Shown here one piece after another: positions 21,074 to 31,161 of a stretch of DNA of 64,000 nucleotides. A model generated the notes under the pieces. It ran no database searches, was not told the origin of the DNA, and saw only the letters and a program-made list of their open reading frames with translations. Location of the stretch: positions 124,001 to 188,000 of the forward strand of contig NZ_VKGK01000002.1 of the NCBI RefSeq assembly GCF_007197645.1. Reading direction: 5' to 3'. Made by a program: the position numbers and the translations under genes. The stretch's first letter is position 1; the number at the start of each line of letters is the position of its first letter. Source of the DNA: Shewanella hanedai. GTDB lineage: Bacteria > Pseudomonadota > Gammaproteobacteria > Enterobacterales > Shewanellaceae.

Positions 21074-21220
21074 TCCATTTACCTTACTCTCTTTAATTAT
21101 GGCCACATCAAGCCATAACCCGCATAGGGCAACAAGTGCATCTGAGATGAACTTTGGTAAAGTGAGAATCAGATCGCGTGCTTTTATTCAGGTGAAGACA
21201 AAATGTCGCATTTTCAAGAC

Positions 21221-21246
21221 ACAAAAAAGCTGCCATAAGGCAGCTT
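21221..21246 (-). terminator. Terminator of the OmpA-like lipoprotein gene
   Basis: AAGCTGCC (21227-21234) pairs with GGCAGCTT (21239-21246) around ATAA. On the minus strand a run of six Ts follows. Confidence 0.88.
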
Positions 21247-21272
21247 CTAATAATCACAATACATGATCTATT

Positions 21273-21947
21273 TTAAGAGAGTGGACTCAAAATAATTTCC
21301 ACACGACGATTCTGTGCTCGTCCTTCTTTATTCGCATTAGATGCAATAGGTTGGGCTTCACCCATACCGTTAGATTTTACTCTGGCATACTTCACTTTTT
21401 GAGACACTAGATAATCGGCCACTTCAACAGCACGAACCTTAGACAGCCTCAAATTGTAAGACTCAGAACCTGAGCTATCTGTGTAACCAAGTACATTTAA
21501 TCGTGTCTTATCATATTCTTTAGCGACAAGCGCCACGCTGTTCAGCACATTCTTTGCCGCTGGACTCAAATCGGTCTGATCGACACCGAATGTCACCTCA
21601 TTAGGCATATTCAATACGATATTGTCGCCACTGCGGGTAACACTCACACCCGTCGATTGAAGCTGTTTTCTTAACTCAGCTTCTTGAGTATCCATGTAGT
21701 AACCGATACCACCACCTAGCGCAGCACCAGATGCGGCACCAATCAATGCACCTTTACCTCGATCGCTTTTACTTGATGAAACAACACCAATCGCCGCACC
21801 AGCGATAGCGCCAATGATCGCTCCGTTGGTCGCTTTGGCATTTTGTGATTCATTACTATAAGGATTGGTTGTTTGGCAGCCAGACAGCGCGACAAGTGAA
21901 CAGGCTAACATTGCTTTTACAGCAAATGAGGTTTTCAAGTTTTTCAT
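21273..21947 (-). CDS. OmpA-family lipoprotein (YiaD-like)
   Basis: Predicted outer-membrane lipoprotein that binds peptidoglycan. It has 224 residues: a lipoprotein signal with lipobox LSGC (cysteine 23), a glycine-zipper segment (GAIIGAIAGAAIGVV and GAASGAALGGGIGYY, about 43-85) likely inserted in a membrane, and a C-terminal OmpA domain (about 110-220) with LGYTDSSGSESYN and NRRVEI, the diaminopimelate-binding features. The architecture matches YiaD/YfiB-like proteins. It is transcribed alone and has its own terminator. Confidence 0.9.
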   Translation of the reverse strand: MKNLKTSFAVKAMLACSLVALSGCQTTNPYSNESQNAKATNGAIIGAIAGAAIGVVSSSKSDRGKGALIGAASGAALGGGIGYYMDTQEAELRKQLQSTGVSVTRSGDNIVLNMPNEVTFGVDQTDLSPAAKNVLNSVALVAKEYDKTRLNVLGYTDSSGSESYNLRLSKVRAVEVADYLVSQKVKYARVKSNGMGEAQPIASNANKEGRAQNRRVEIILSPLS

Positions 21948-22169
21948 GTTTACTCCAAGCTAGCATAGAACAGAAATAAGCAATTAATTCCGTTCAGATA
22001 ATACCAACTTATAACGAATAGAAAATGGTTCAACCATTAAAGGCTGAAGCATTGTCGCACATACCAGCGGCAGATCAATCAAGAATAAAACACCACATGA
22101 ATTTCGACAAAACGTTCACAGAACCATGTAATAATACCGATTAATATAATGCATAAACCTGAGAATCAA

Positions 22170-22853
22170 ATGCCTCGTACAAAACTGCTAGTTATCGAAG
22201 ACAATGCTGATGTTGCCGGTATATTAGCGGACTACTTTGATGCACAAGGCGCTGACGTCGACTTTGCCACCAATGGCGAGTTGGGTTATCAATTAGCGAT
22301 AAAAGAAAGCTTCGACGTGATTATCTTAGATGTCATGCTTCCTAAAATGGATGGGTTAACCTTAGCCAAAAAACTCAGAGAAGTAGGCTGTGCCACTCCC
22401 ATCATCATGTTGACCGCACTGGACGATAAAAACGATCTTCTCAGTGGATTCTCATCCGGTGCTGATGACTATTTAGCTAAACCTTTTGATCTTGATGTGC
22501 TTAATGCCCGTGTGACAGCACTGCTGAATAGGCACAGAGGTAATGTCGCTATCAGCTCTTTACGCTATGGTCCTTTGGAATTAAATACCGCGGAGCATCA
22601 GTTATACCGCTCAGGTCACAAGATAGCCTTGACTCCTATCGGCTATCAAATTTTGCAGATGTTGATCAAACGGGCACCCAACTTGGTCAAACGAGAAGAG
22701 ATCATCGATGAACTATGGGGCGACACGCCGCCCAGTAATGACATATTGCGCAGTCATATGTATCAGTTACGAAGCCAAGTGGATAAGCCGTTCGATGCAC
22801 CAATATTAGTCACTATTCCCAAAATAGGCTTTAAGCTAGAGCTGCAGGACTAA
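22170..22853 (+). CDS. OmpR-family response regulator
   Basis: DNA-binding response regulator. I chose the ATG at 22170 (MPRTKLLVIEDNADVAGILA) with GAGA upstream; an in-frame ATG at 22149 lacks a ribosome site. The receiver domain has the acidic pair ED, the phosphoacceptor aspartate in VIILDVMLPKMDG (about residue 53), T in MLTALDD and K in YLAKPFD. The winged-helix domain (about 125-225) is OmpR type. It is followed after two bases by its histidine kinase. Target genes are not evident. Confidence 0.92.
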   Translation: MPRTKLLVIEDNADVAGILADYFDAQGADVDFATNGELGYQLAIKESFDVIILDVMLPKMDGLTLAKKLREVGCATPIIMLTALDDKNDLLSGFSSGADDYLAKPFDLDVLNARVTALLNRHRGNVAISSLRYGPLELNTAEHQLYRSGHKIALTPIGYQILQMLIKRAPNLVKREEIIDELWGDTPPSNDILRSHMYQLRSQVDKPFDAPILVTIPKIGFKLELQD

Positions 22854-22855
22854 CG

Positions 22856-24142
22856 ATGCCGCTAATAAACGCTGACCAACGATCCGCGAATACACTGACA
22901 CAAAAACTCAGTGTCTATTTTGCTTCAATAGCCATTCTTGTTGCTGCGTTATTATTTATTTTTAGCCAAACAGTACTTTACTGGCTAGAAGATGAATTAA
23001 ACAGAAGGATCCTAGAGCAGAGTGCCACCCCAGCAATGGTGCAATTTATCAAAGGAGAAACCCCGCCTCTAATCATTGCCAACAATATCACCGCTTACAA
23101 CAACCCTGACGAGCTCCCCAGCAAGTACAAATATTTATCTAATTATCCTTTGGGTTTCCTCGATGAGATCTCTCATGACGGCAAGGATGAACTCTTTATT
23201 TACCGCACCGAGTATCTTCATCATGACAAGATCATCCCTTTGCTGCTCATCATGGATGCAGAGCAAGCAGAGCTTTCAGAAAGCGAGTGGCGCAACATTA
23301 ATCTCATCTCTATTCTGGTCATGTTCCTGCTTTTCATTCTATTTGGCTATGCGATCGCTAAACTCACAAGCCGCTTAATCACCCCGATCAAACAATTGAG
23401 TAAACAGCTTAAATCAGACAAGGCAGGACTCCCATTTACCGTGTCCTCAAGCTCTGTCACTGAATTTAAAGAGCTGGCCTCTAGCCTTAACTATTATCGC
23501 TCCCAAAACGAATTACTCATCCGCCAAGAGCAAGCATTTGCAAAATATGCTAGCCATGAATTAAGAACCCCACTAACAATTATTCAAGGCGCGACAAAAC
23601 TGCTTGAATTGGAAGGCAACGCGACCTTTAATAACAGACAAAGGACAAGGATAGCCAAAGCCACCACAGACATGAATCACACCATCGAAGCGCTATTAAG
23701 CCTAGTTAAACATGAACGGGAAAACGACAGCCACATTAGTCGGATATTGCAGCGGGCAGAGATAGAGCAAACGATTGAATATCTTCAACCATTAGCAGAC
23801 TCAAAATCAATCACGATTGAACTCATTGTTGTCGCAGAGCCAAAGATCCACCCCAACATCGCCGTGGTGCGGATGTTGCTGAGCAATTTACTGCAAAATT
23901 CAATCAACGCCAGTGATTCAGGGGTGATCACAATAGAAGTTCAAGCTAACTGCATACAAGTCATCGATGAGGGACGCGGACTCAATGACACTGAGCAAAG
24001 TAAAGATGGTCATGGCTTGGGATTACTTATTGTCGATGCGATCTGCGATCGTTATGCATGGAAACTGTCTTTATTACCGGGGAGTAAATCGGGTTGTATT
24101 GCCAAACTCGATTTCCCGAGTTGTCATGAGATTGTCCATTAA
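22856..24142 (+). CDS. Sensor histidine kinase
   Basis: Partner kinase of the upstream OmpR-type regulator. It has 428 residues: transmembrane helices at about 24-44 and 148-168 flank a periplasmic sensor of roughly 100 residues, then HisKA with the phosphoacceptor histidine in ASHELRTPLTI (about residue 235) and HATPase_c with the N-box NLLQNSINAS and G-box GHGLGLLIVDAI. The signal is unknown. The periplasmic part shows no domain I recognise. Confidence 0.9.
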   Translation: MPLINADQRSANTLTQKLSVYFASIAILVAALLFIFSQTVLYWLEDELNRRILEQSATPAMVQFIKGETPPLIIANNITAYNNPDELPSKYKYLSNYPLGFLDEISHDGKDELFIYRTEYLHHDKIIPLLLIMDAEQAELSESEWRNINLISILVMFLLFILFGYAIAKLTSRLITPIKQLSKQLKSDKAGLPFTVSSSSVTEFKELASSLNYYRSQNELLIRQEQAFAKYASHELRTPLTIIQGATKLLELEGNATFNNRQRTRIAKATTDMNHTIEALLSLVKHERENDSHISRILQRAEIEQTIEYLQPLADSKSITIELIVVAEPKIHPNIAVVRMLLSNLLQNSINASDSGVITIEVQANCIQVIDEGRGLNDTEQSKDGHGLGLLIVDAICDRYAWKLSLLPGSKSGCIAKLDFPSCHEIVH

Positions 24143-24263
24143 GTGTTGAAAGATCATCTGAGCGATGAGGAAATAGCGCATAACTGCACATGATAAAGCG
24201 GCAGTATCATGAGCAAAAGCCATCGTTAACTATGGCTATAACTCAATAACACTGCCCACAAGC

Positions 24264-25805
24264 TTACTCTGACATGATCACTTTAAACTGATTTAACAAT
24301 GTTTCGTCATCTTGGCGACCATATTTAATCAAAATATCATCTTTCCCGTCCTCGTTAAGATCAGCAATCGACAGCATATCGCCCTCTTTAGGAAGACTCA
24401 CCTTTAACTTCTCTCCTCGCTTGCTGATTAAGGTTCTACTCGATTCACCTAAGAACACCTCTAAGTTATCATCCCCATCAGACAAGAGCAGATCTTGTCG
24501 CTTATCGCCATTAAAATCAGCCAGCTTAATCACAGGTTGACCACTCTCACCCGATGTTAGACTAAAACTAAGCTCCACATCTTTAGACATATTCGGCTTC
24601 TCTTTAAAACGTCTATTCTCATCCATTCTAAATAGATAGACATCTTGATCTATGCTGCCAGAGATTAACGCACCAATAATTTGAGAAAGGCCGATATCAA
24701 AACCTGACACCATCACCTCTAGTTTTTCATCGTTATCAATATCGATAAACTCAAATCCAGTTAACGTCCCCTCAGCATGGATCACACTGTTAGGTTCAAT
24801 CGGAAAGACCAATTTCCCCTCTTTGTTCTCACCAAGAAATATCTCGTAATCGTTAACTCTATCCAGCACGCCAGAGCTTTTTGTATACCTAAGCACAAGA
24901 TCAGTGATCCCATCATTATCAATATCTTTGATCTCCTCAACCTTACGATATACCAATGAACTTTGATCTAAACTATCCCCAAAAGCATCTTTTTTAAGCC
25001 ACCAATCCACCCCACTTATCGCTTGTCTCATCGGGTGATAATTGGCTGTTGTCGAGAAACTGCCTTCATTCGTTTGGTAGTAACTTTCTAAGGCTCCTTC
25101 CCCTATTTTTACGATATCTTTTCGCCCATCAAGGTTCATGTCGGCCAGGTATAGCTTAGATGCACTGTAATTAACGCTCTTTTCATAAACATTTACGAAA
25201 GGTTGAATAGGTAAAGATTGAGCAACAAATCCCCCCTCTTCTTGTGCAAGTAGTAAGGTAATATCCGTAAAATTAGTGATCACAACATCAGCCTGGTTAT
25301 CGCCATTAAGATCTCTGACAAAGTTCCCTCGACTAATATAATCTGCCCGCGATTTAAGTGTCATCGGGGTAATGTCAGCGATTTTCTTAAAAGGTGCGGA
25401 TTTATCAGTAGGCACTAACTGCAGTAAATGTTCGCTGGACTGAAAATAGACTTGATCCCTACCCCCCTCATTTTCGCTAATATCAAAAGTATGAAATGAC
25501 ACAGGTAACATGAATTTATTCGCTAAGCTGTATTGCATAGAGGTAGGATTTAACGTGTATACCCCCAGCCATTTCTGTTGGTTGTCATCGACGCCAAATG
25601 CCAATAACTCCTTGCCTGCATCTGGCAAAACATCAACAGGAAGTAAGGAATGAGTCAGCTTAAAGGGTGCTTGAATTACCTGTTCAGTAAACACTAAATC
25701 TTGATTATCACCCGCCGCCATAGCATTGAATGAATAACCTGCTAGCCCGACACCGCTAACCAATATAAATGCTAAATCAGTTAGCTTTCCTGTACTTTTT
25801 ACCAT
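24264..25805 (-). CDS. Secreted FG-GAP/VCBS repeat protein
   Basis: Predicted exported beta-propeller-like protein. The ATG at 25805 is preferred, with AAGGGAG about ten bases upstream; a TTG three codons earlier is in frame. A hydrophobic N-terminus (about 8-32, ending SFNAMAAG) looks like a signal peptide. At least five calcium-binding loops of FG-GAP type are visible: DLNGDNQADVV, DMNLDGRKDIV, DIDNDGITDLV, DFNGDKRQDLL and DLNEDGKDDIL. No catalytic domain is attached. Such proteins often bind surfaces or matrix; the specific role here is unknown. Confidence 0.82.
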   Translation of the reverse strand: MVKSTGKLTDLAFILVSGVGLAGYSFNAMAAGDNQDLVFTEQVIQAPFKLTHSLLPVDVLPDAGKELLAFGVDDNQQKWLGVYTLNPTSMQYSLANKFMLPVSFHTFDISENEGGRDQVYFQSSEHLLQLVPTDKSAPFKKIADITPMTLKSRADYISRGNFVRDLNGDNQADVVITNFTDITLLLAQEEGGFVAQSLPIQPFVNVYEKSVNYSASKLYLADMNLDGRKDIVKIGEGALESYYQTNEGSFSTTANYHPMRQAISGVDWWLKKDAFGDSLDQSSLVYRKVEEIKDIDNDGITDLVLRYTKSSGVLDRVNDYEIFLGENKEGKLVFPIEPNSVIHAEGTLTGFEFIDIDNDEKLEVMVSGFDIGLSQIIGALISGSIDQDVYLFRMDENRRFKEKPNMSKDVELSFSLTSGESGQPVIKLADFNGDKRQDLLLSDGDDNLEVFLGESSRTLISKRGEKLKVSLPKEGDMLSIADLNEDGKDDILIKYGRQDDETLLNQFKVIMSE

Positions 25806-26140
25806 TGACGCCAAACTCCCTTCTGGTGAATACCTACGTGATAAAAATAGGTAAGAGTCCCTAATCTATCGACTCTGACGCAAAAAGGAAGTTCAGGTTT
25901 ACGCTCTGTTACAAACTAGATCGAATACACCAAGCCACTTCTTCCAAGTTAACCTCATATACTTTCAACCTAGTGCCACCGAATATGCTTTCAACCTTGC
26001 ACTAATAAAGGATTGCTTATGATTAAATATACTCTCTAATGCTAAAAACATAATCTTAAACCAAGGATAAGCCCATTCAGCGAATGAAACAGGGTATAGT
26101 TTACAAAAAAAGAACAAACTACTGACATGGAAGAATAACA
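25806..26140. other. Divergent intergenic region
   Basis: About 335 bases between the divergent FG-GAP gene and the DUF885 lipoprotein gene. It should hold both promoters. I see no gene, repeat or clear regulator site in it. Confidence 0.6.
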
Positions 26141-28036
26141 ATGTTTAAGAAAAGTGTAATCGGTTTGAGTGTCCTTTTGGCACTTGTGGCTTGTGGGAAC
26201 GACAATGACACCACATCCACAGCTCAAGACTCAGTTAGCCCACAAAAACCAGTACAAGCGACTCAATCTAGTCCCAAAATAGTACTAGATGCCAAAGTAG
26301 ACGCGTTCGTCAACGAGTTCATGAGCAAGCAACCTGCGCAAGCGACCTCCTTAAACCTCTCTAAAGAAACCGCTGGAGATTTTCAACGTCGACTACCCGA
26401 TTACTCCACAAACGGCATGCAGGCAATGCAAAAGGAGATGAGCTTAATCGCCTCTCAACTCGCCAATATCGCAACCGATACATTTTCAGATGATGACAAT
26501 CGCCACCTCACCGTTAATCAGGTTATCGCCAACTACTACGCCGGTGATAAAGCATTCGGCGCGGGGTACATCGATGTTTGGGCGGGTCACCTTCCCTATA
26601 TCGTTAACCAGATCAATGGTCCGCTCATCGACATACCAGTGATTTTAAGCGACCAACAGAGCGTCACCAATATTGAGGAAGCACAGGATTACCTTGCCCG
26701 CTTAGAGGCATTAGCGGTCATGGTTAATCAGGTAAAAGCCAAGGTTATAGATGATGCAGAAAAGGGCGTGATACTCCCTAAGCCATTATTCACCAACATG
26801 TTAAAGTTTCTCTCTAACTTTGTCGCCAGCCCAGCTAGCGAGCATACTTTAGTCACCAGTTTTAATGAGAAACTAAATGCCATTGAATCATTAGACAAGC
26901 AACAACAGTTAGATTTCATTGAATCTGCAAGTCATATTGTTTCCCAGAAAATATACCCAGCCTACCGCGAAGTCGATAGCCTAATGAGAGAGCTTCAGGA
27001 GAAAGCACCTGAAAATGTCGGCATATGGGCGCAACCTAATGGTGACGATTTCTATCAGCATGGGATCACTTATTTGGCCGACTCAACGCTTACTGCCGAC
27101 GAGATCCATCAAATAGGCGTCGCCGAAGTCACACGTATTACCGCCGAAATGGACAGTATTTTAAAGGCAAACGGTTACAGCGAAGGGACTGTTGGCGAGC
27201 GCATGATTCAATTGAATAATGAGCCCCGCTTCCTCTATGAGAACTCCGATGACGGCCGTGCACAACTGCTCAGTGACCTAAGTCGAGATATCGAACTTGT
27301 CATGGCAAAAGCCCCACAACTGTTTTCAACTTTGCCGCCACAAAAGGTTGTGGTTAAGCGCGTTCCTGTTGAGGTCGAAGCTGGTGCAGCTGGAGGCGCT
27401 TACGTACCTCCAGCACTTGATGGCAGTCGCGATGGTGTTTACCTTATTAACCTGAAGGATATGACCTCAATCGCTAAGTTCGACCTGAAAACATTAACCT
27501 ACCATGAGGCAGTACCTGGGCATCACTTCCAGATAGCGCTCAATATGCTGCAAACTGATATTGGGTTGATGCGTCAAAATGCGTCCTTTAATGCCTATAT
27601 TGAAGGTTGGGCGCTCTACTCAGAACAAGTCGCTTTTGAAATGGGCATGTATGAGAACGATCCTTGGGGTAACTTAGGTCGCCTTAAAGCTGAAGCGTAT
27701 CGGGCAGCACGATTGGTCGTCGATACTGGACTGCACCATAAAAAATGGACACGTCAGCAAGCCATTGAATACTTTGCCCAAGCAACGGGGGCGACTCAAG
27801 CGAATGTCACCTCAGCCATCGACCGTTACATCGCTTGGCCGGGACAAGCACTGGGTTACAAATTAGGAATGCTAAAATTGGTCGAACTCAGATCTAAGGC
27901 TAAACAAGCTATGGGTGAGCAGTTTGATATCCGCCAATTCCATGACCTGATATTACTGCCTGGCGCTCGCCCTATGAGTGTTGTCGAAGCCGATGTCGAT
28001 CGCTGGATTGCTCAACACGGCAAAACCACCAGCTAG
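26141..28036 (+). CDS. DUF885 lipoprotein, predicted metallopeptidase-like
   Basis: A 631-residue DUF885 protein. The N-terminus has a lipobox LVAC (cysteine 18), followed by a Q/S/T-rich linker. The family core contains LTYHEAVPGHHFQIALNM (about 450-467), whose HExxxxHH pattern resembles a zinc-binding site, and a downstream EGWALYSEQ with the expected glutamate. The family is related to carboxypeptidase-like gluzincins, but substrates are mostly unknown. It is a single gene with GGAAG near the start and ends in a long hairpin. Cell location is predicted as outer or inner membrane lipoprotein. Confidence 0.88.
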   Translation: MFKKSVIGLSVLLALVACGNDNDTTSTAQDSVSPQKPVQATQSSPKIVLDAKVDAFVNEFMSKQPAQATSLNLSKETAGDFQRRLPDYSTNGMQAMQKEMSLIASQLANIATDTFSDDDNRHLTVNQVIANYYAGDKAFGAGYIDVWAGHLPYIVNQINGPLIDIPVILSDQQSVTNIEEAQDYLARLEALAVMVNQVKAKVIDDAEKGVILPKPLFTNMLKFLSNFVASPASEHTLVTSFNEKLNAIESLDKQQQLDFIESASHIVSQKIYPAYREVDSLMRELQEKAPENVGIWAQPNGDDFYQHGITYLADSTLTADEIHQIGVAEVTRITAEMDSILKANGYSEGTVGERMIQLNNEPRFLYENSDDGRAQLLSDLSRDIELVMAKAPQLFSTLPPQKVVVKRVPVEVEAGAAGGAYVPPALDGSRDGVYLINLKDMTSIAKFDLKTLTYHEAVPGHHFQIALNMLQTDIGLMRQNASFNAYIEGWALYSEQVAFEMGMYENDPWGNLGRLKAEAYRAARLVVDTGLHHKKWTRQQAIEYFAQATGATQANVTSAIDRYIAWPGQALGYKLGMLKLVELRSKAKQAMGEQFDIRQFHDLILLPGARPMSVVEADVDRWIAQHGKTTS

Positions 28037-28056
28037 ACCAATGTCATCGCTAAATG

Positions 28057-28098
28057 GCTCCTTGAGTGACCTCAATCAACTCAAGGAGCACCTCTTCT
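28057..28098 (+). terminator. Terminator after the DUF885 gene
   Basis: GCTCCTTGAGT (28057-28067) pairs perfectly with ACTCAAGGAGC (28079-28089), followed by a pyrimidine-rich stretch with TTCTTTT. Confidence 0.72.
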
Positions 28099-28228
28099 TT
28101 TCGCACACTAAACGGTTAAAAATAATTCACTTCGCGGCTCCGTAGAGTGATCACCATCACATTTTAATCCTCTTTTCAGTGAGAGAATGCGCGCCCTTAA
28201 ATAGCGAAATCAATTCAAGTTCTTTCAT

Positions 28229-29167
28229 ATGCACTCCTCGTCAGTAAGCCATAACAGCTCTTCATTTAAGGGCAATGCACTCGCAGCCTTCTCGTTTTTG
28301 TTATGGGGCTTAATGCCGCTGTATTATCAATTCCTGCCCGATGCGAATATTAATGAACTGCTGGCCTTTAGGATCCTTTTCTCAGTCCCCTTTATGGCAC
28401 TGGTTTTTCTTCTATTGGGGCGACGTATGCCTTCAATATCACAGCTGAAATCTGACAAAAAGTCAGTGGTACTGTGTGGACTCGCATCGCTTATCATGTG
28501 TGTCTCTTGGTATAGCTTTACTTGGGCTATCACCCATGGACAAGTGTTAGCCGCCAGCCTAGGGTTTTTCATTAATCCTCTGTTCGCTATCGGACTCGGC
28601 GTACTTTTTCTGGGGGATAAATTAACCGCAGCGCAGAAAGCGGCGGTGGTATTGGGAAGCTGTGGCATCAGTTATATGGTCTACAGCTACGGGGAACTGC
28701 CCTGGCTTGCACTGAGCATGGGCGGCTTCTTTGCGCTATATGGCCTATGTAAAAAGTTTATCCGCTTCGATTCTCTGACTTCAGTCACTCTCGAAGCCAT
28801 CTGGCTATTGCCCTTTGCGACGGCTTATCTGATCTGGCTATGGAGTTCAGATCAAAGTGTCGCCATATCATCGGCGTTATCCGGGGAAGTCTCAGTACTC
28901 CTGCTCTACATCGGCACTGCACCACTGACTTTATTGCCTTTGGTCTTTTTTGCGCTAGCCATCAGAGCCACCAGCTTGTCTATGATAGGCCTAATGCAAT
29001 ATATCGAACCTAGCTTGCACTTCCTTTTAGCCGTGCTGCTGTTTAACGAGCATTTCGATCACGTCAAAGTGGTTAGCTTCGCATTGATCTGGACAGGTCT
29101 ATTGCTATGTTCGCTTGAAGCACTTCCAGCACTGAAGCATTCCTCTCGTAAAGCGCTGAAAAGGTAA
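28229..29167 (+). CDS. rarD: EamA-family transporter RarD
   Basis: Ten-helix DMT-superfamily permease of the RarD (chloramphenicol-sensitive) type. It has 312 residues. The N-terminal KGNALAAFSFLLWGLMPLYY and NELLAFRILFSVPF are typical of RarD, and ten hydrophobic segments are spread evenly. Substrate is unknown for the family. It stands alone; no obvious Shine-Dalgarno is seen before the ATG. Confidence 0.9.
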   Translation: MHSSSVSHNSSSFKGNALAAFSFLLWGLMPLYYQFLPDANINELLAFRILFSVPFMALVFLLLGRRMPSISQLKSDKKSVVLCGLASLIMCVSWYSFTWAITHGQVLAASLGFFINPLFAIGLGVLFLGDKLTAAQKAAVVLGSCGISYMVYSYGELPWLALSMGGFFALYGLCKKFIRFDSLTSVTLEAIWLLPFATAYLIWLWSSDQSVAISSALSGEVSVLLLYIGTAPLTLLPLVFFALAIRATSLSMIGLMQYIEPSLHFLLAVLLFNEHFDHVKVVSFALIWTGLLLCSLEALPALKHSSRKALKR

Positions 29168-29382
29168 CTATGACTCGGCGAGTGTTTTTAAAATTTCATC
29201 TACAACTTGTTGGCTAAATATCATCGACATATGTAGATAAACATTAAATTGCTTGTTCACTGCTACTATTCATCTGTCAGTAAGTCTCAATTTTAACGCC
29301 GATTTTAGCGAGTAATTTTGCTATCATTGCGCAGCGGCAACGGCCTGCAATCAATATTAGCCATTTAAACGAGTTATTTACC

Positions 29383-30390
29383 ATGTCTATCTCTACATTT
29401 TTAGCTTCAGCTCTCGAAAAGCGTCACCCGTTACTTGCCCAAGCTAAGACAAACAACACAGATTGTTACCGTGTATTTCATGGCACAGTTGAAGGTGTAA
29501 ATGGCCTAAACATAGATAGGTACGGTGAAGCGTGGTTAATACAAACTTTTCATCAAACACTCAGTGAGCTAGAGCTAACAGAGATTCGAGATGCGTTAAC
29601 CCAAGTCGAAGCCCTGCCGATTATCTACAACGATCGCTCCGATAAAAACTCTCGTGTCATGAACCAACTTGACGTTTGTAGCGAAGACATCGCCAATCAA
29701 TCGCTAGTGATGCATGAAAATGGCATTAAATTCACCTCTAAACTTCGCCATGAAGGGCAAGATCCGCTGCTGTTTTTAGATATGCGTGTCGGCCGTGAAT
29801 ACGTCAAAGCCAACAGTCACAACAAAACCGTGCTCAACCTGTTCTCATACACCTGTGGCATAGGCACCGCCGCTGCTGTTGGCGGAGCAAAACGTGTGGT
29901 CAATATCGATTTCTCATCGTTCGCCTTAGAAGCTGGCCGCAAAAATGCTGAACTTAATGGTGTGTCTGAGGTTTGTCAGTTTATCCAAAGCGATGCCTTC
30001 CCTGCACTACGCCAACTCGCCGGACTTAAAGTCGCGGGTCGTCGTAATCAAAAGCTGCCCGCTTACCCTAAAATGACATCCACACAGTTTGATCTGGTTT
30101 TCCTCGACCCACCACGTTTTGCCAAAAGTGCCTTCGGTACGGTGGATCTGATCAATGATTATCAAGGTCTATTTAAACCCGCCATGTTAACCACCAAGAA
30201 AGGTGGCACCATCGTCTGCTGTAACAATGTCGCTAAAGTTGAGCGTCAGGCTTGGTTTGATAGCTTGGTCAAATGTGTCGAAAAACAGGGACGTGCTGTT
30301 GTCAGCCACCAGTGGTTAGACTGCCATGAAGACTTCCCTTCATTTGATGGTAATCACCCATTGAAAATGGTGGCGTTAACTTTAGGTTAA
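29383..30390 (+). CDS. Class I SAM-dependent methyltransferase (RlmI/RlmK-type)
   Basis: Predicted RNA cytosine-5 or related methyltransferase of COG1092 type. It has 335 residues, with the SAM-binding motif VLNLFSYTCGIGTAAAVGGA (about 147-166) and the catalytic-region motif FLDPPRFAKS (about 243-252). The N-terminus HGTVEGVNGLNIDRYG matches the EEHD-like part of RlmI, but the family's N-terminal PUA domain is absent, so it is a short paralogue. Target RNA cannot be assigned. It stands alone before a repeat region. Confidence 0.85.
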   Translation: MSISTFLASALEKRHPLLAQAKTNNTDCYRVFHGTVEGVNGLNIDRYGEAWLIQTFHQTLSELELTEIRDALTQVEALPIIYNDRSDKNSRVMNQLDVCSEDIANQSLVMHENGIKFTSKLRHEGQDPLLFLDMRVGREYVKANSHNKTVLNLFSYTCGIGTAAAVGGAKRVVNIDFSSFALEAGRKNAELNGVSEVCQFIQSDAFPALRQLAGLKVAGRRNQKLPAYPKMTSTQFDLVFLDPPRFAKSAFGTVDLINDYQGLFKPAMLTTKKGGTIVCCNNVAKVERQAWFDSLVKCVEKQGRAVVSHQWLDCHEDFPSFDGNHPLKMVALTLG

Positions 30391-30858
30391 AGCCTTTAGT
30401 TCCAGTGTTGGATGACTTGTCGGATAACAAATTGGTTCTACTTGTCGGATAACAAGTTTCAAGTATCTTTGAAGTTGGGTTCATTGGGCAGGTTTGGTAT
30501 TTGGTTTGTTTACTGAATACCATAACTTCAATGGTATTTATTGCTTGCAGCAGGCCTATGTGCAGATACTTCAGTGACACGGTGAATAGAAACTTTAAGT
30601 TTCTGAGCTTATGAACGAGAGACAAGGATGTCGAACTGGCCTTTAGATAGGATATCATTCAAGTACAATCCCTGTAGTCTCTACGATGACATCCATGTCA
30701 TCGAAGCTCACTGCCGCATCTACACCCGAGTGTTTATCTCTTCGATTAAGGTTTAACGCTTCTGAAAAGGCTAAAAACTATTGATTAAAACCAGCGAAAA
30801 ACTAACATTTTCAATTAATTTTAGCCGTTTAAATGTGCATCCTTTAAGCCCATTACAC
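30391..30858. repeat. Repeat-rich intergenic region with dispersed element, copy 1
   Basis: About 470 bases without a credible gene. A direct repeat ACTTGTCGGATAACAA occurs twice near 30412 and 30437. A hairpin AATACCAT/ATGGTATT lies near 30518-30540. From about 30541 to 30727 the sequence matches, in reverse orientation, the region 39646-39890; shared stretches include TGACACGGTGAATA, TTATGAACGAGAG and CAAGTACAATCCCTGT. The 20-base palindrome centred at 30693/30694 lies inside it. Reading frames here are fortuitous. Confidence 0.8.
30684..30703. repeat. Palindrome CGATGACATCCATGTCATCG
   Basis: Two nine-base arms flank a central CC. The same CAT-CC-ATG core recurs at 39688, and its reverse complement CAT-GG-ATG at 31475 and 31502. 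Confidence 0.8.
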
Positions 30859-31161
30859 CTAAGTTTTAGTTTTATTAACACACTCAAAAGTTACTGTTGC
30901 CTTAGGATAATTACCTAAAATATAAGGCCCTGGATTTTCATGAGTATTAACAAGTTTTAAAACCTTCCCTAAGCTGCTACAAAAACGACTACCTTCGCCT
31001 AAAGCTTCAGCAAGTAAAGGTTCATCTCCAGACGGGAATGCACCTTCTTGTCTTGATATTACATAGGTGTTTTCACCAGCTGGTGTTGGACCAATAGTTT
31101 TAGTAGCACAACCAGAGATCGATAAGATAGCTACAAAAGAGAAGAATACTTTCTTAAACAT
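30859..31161 (-). CDS. Small lipoprotein of unknown function
   Basis: A 100-residue protein with a lipoprotein signal (MFKKVFFSFVAILSISGC, cysteine 18) and GGAG five bases before the ATG, so it looks real. The mature part is about 80 residues, with two further cysteines (in RFCSSLG and FECVNKT) that could form a disulfide. I do not recognise a named family. It stands alone between repeat-rich regions. Confidence 0.7.
   Translation of the reverse strand: MFKKVFFSFVAILSISGCATKTIGPTPAGENTYVISRQEGAFPSGDEPLLAEALGEGSRFCSSLGKVLKLVNTHENPGPYILGNYPKATVTFECVNKTKT

Noticed and set aside
30302..30658. A 118-codon minus-strand frame
   Set aside because: It overlaps the end of the methyltransferase gene and the dispersed repeat; composition is not protein-like.
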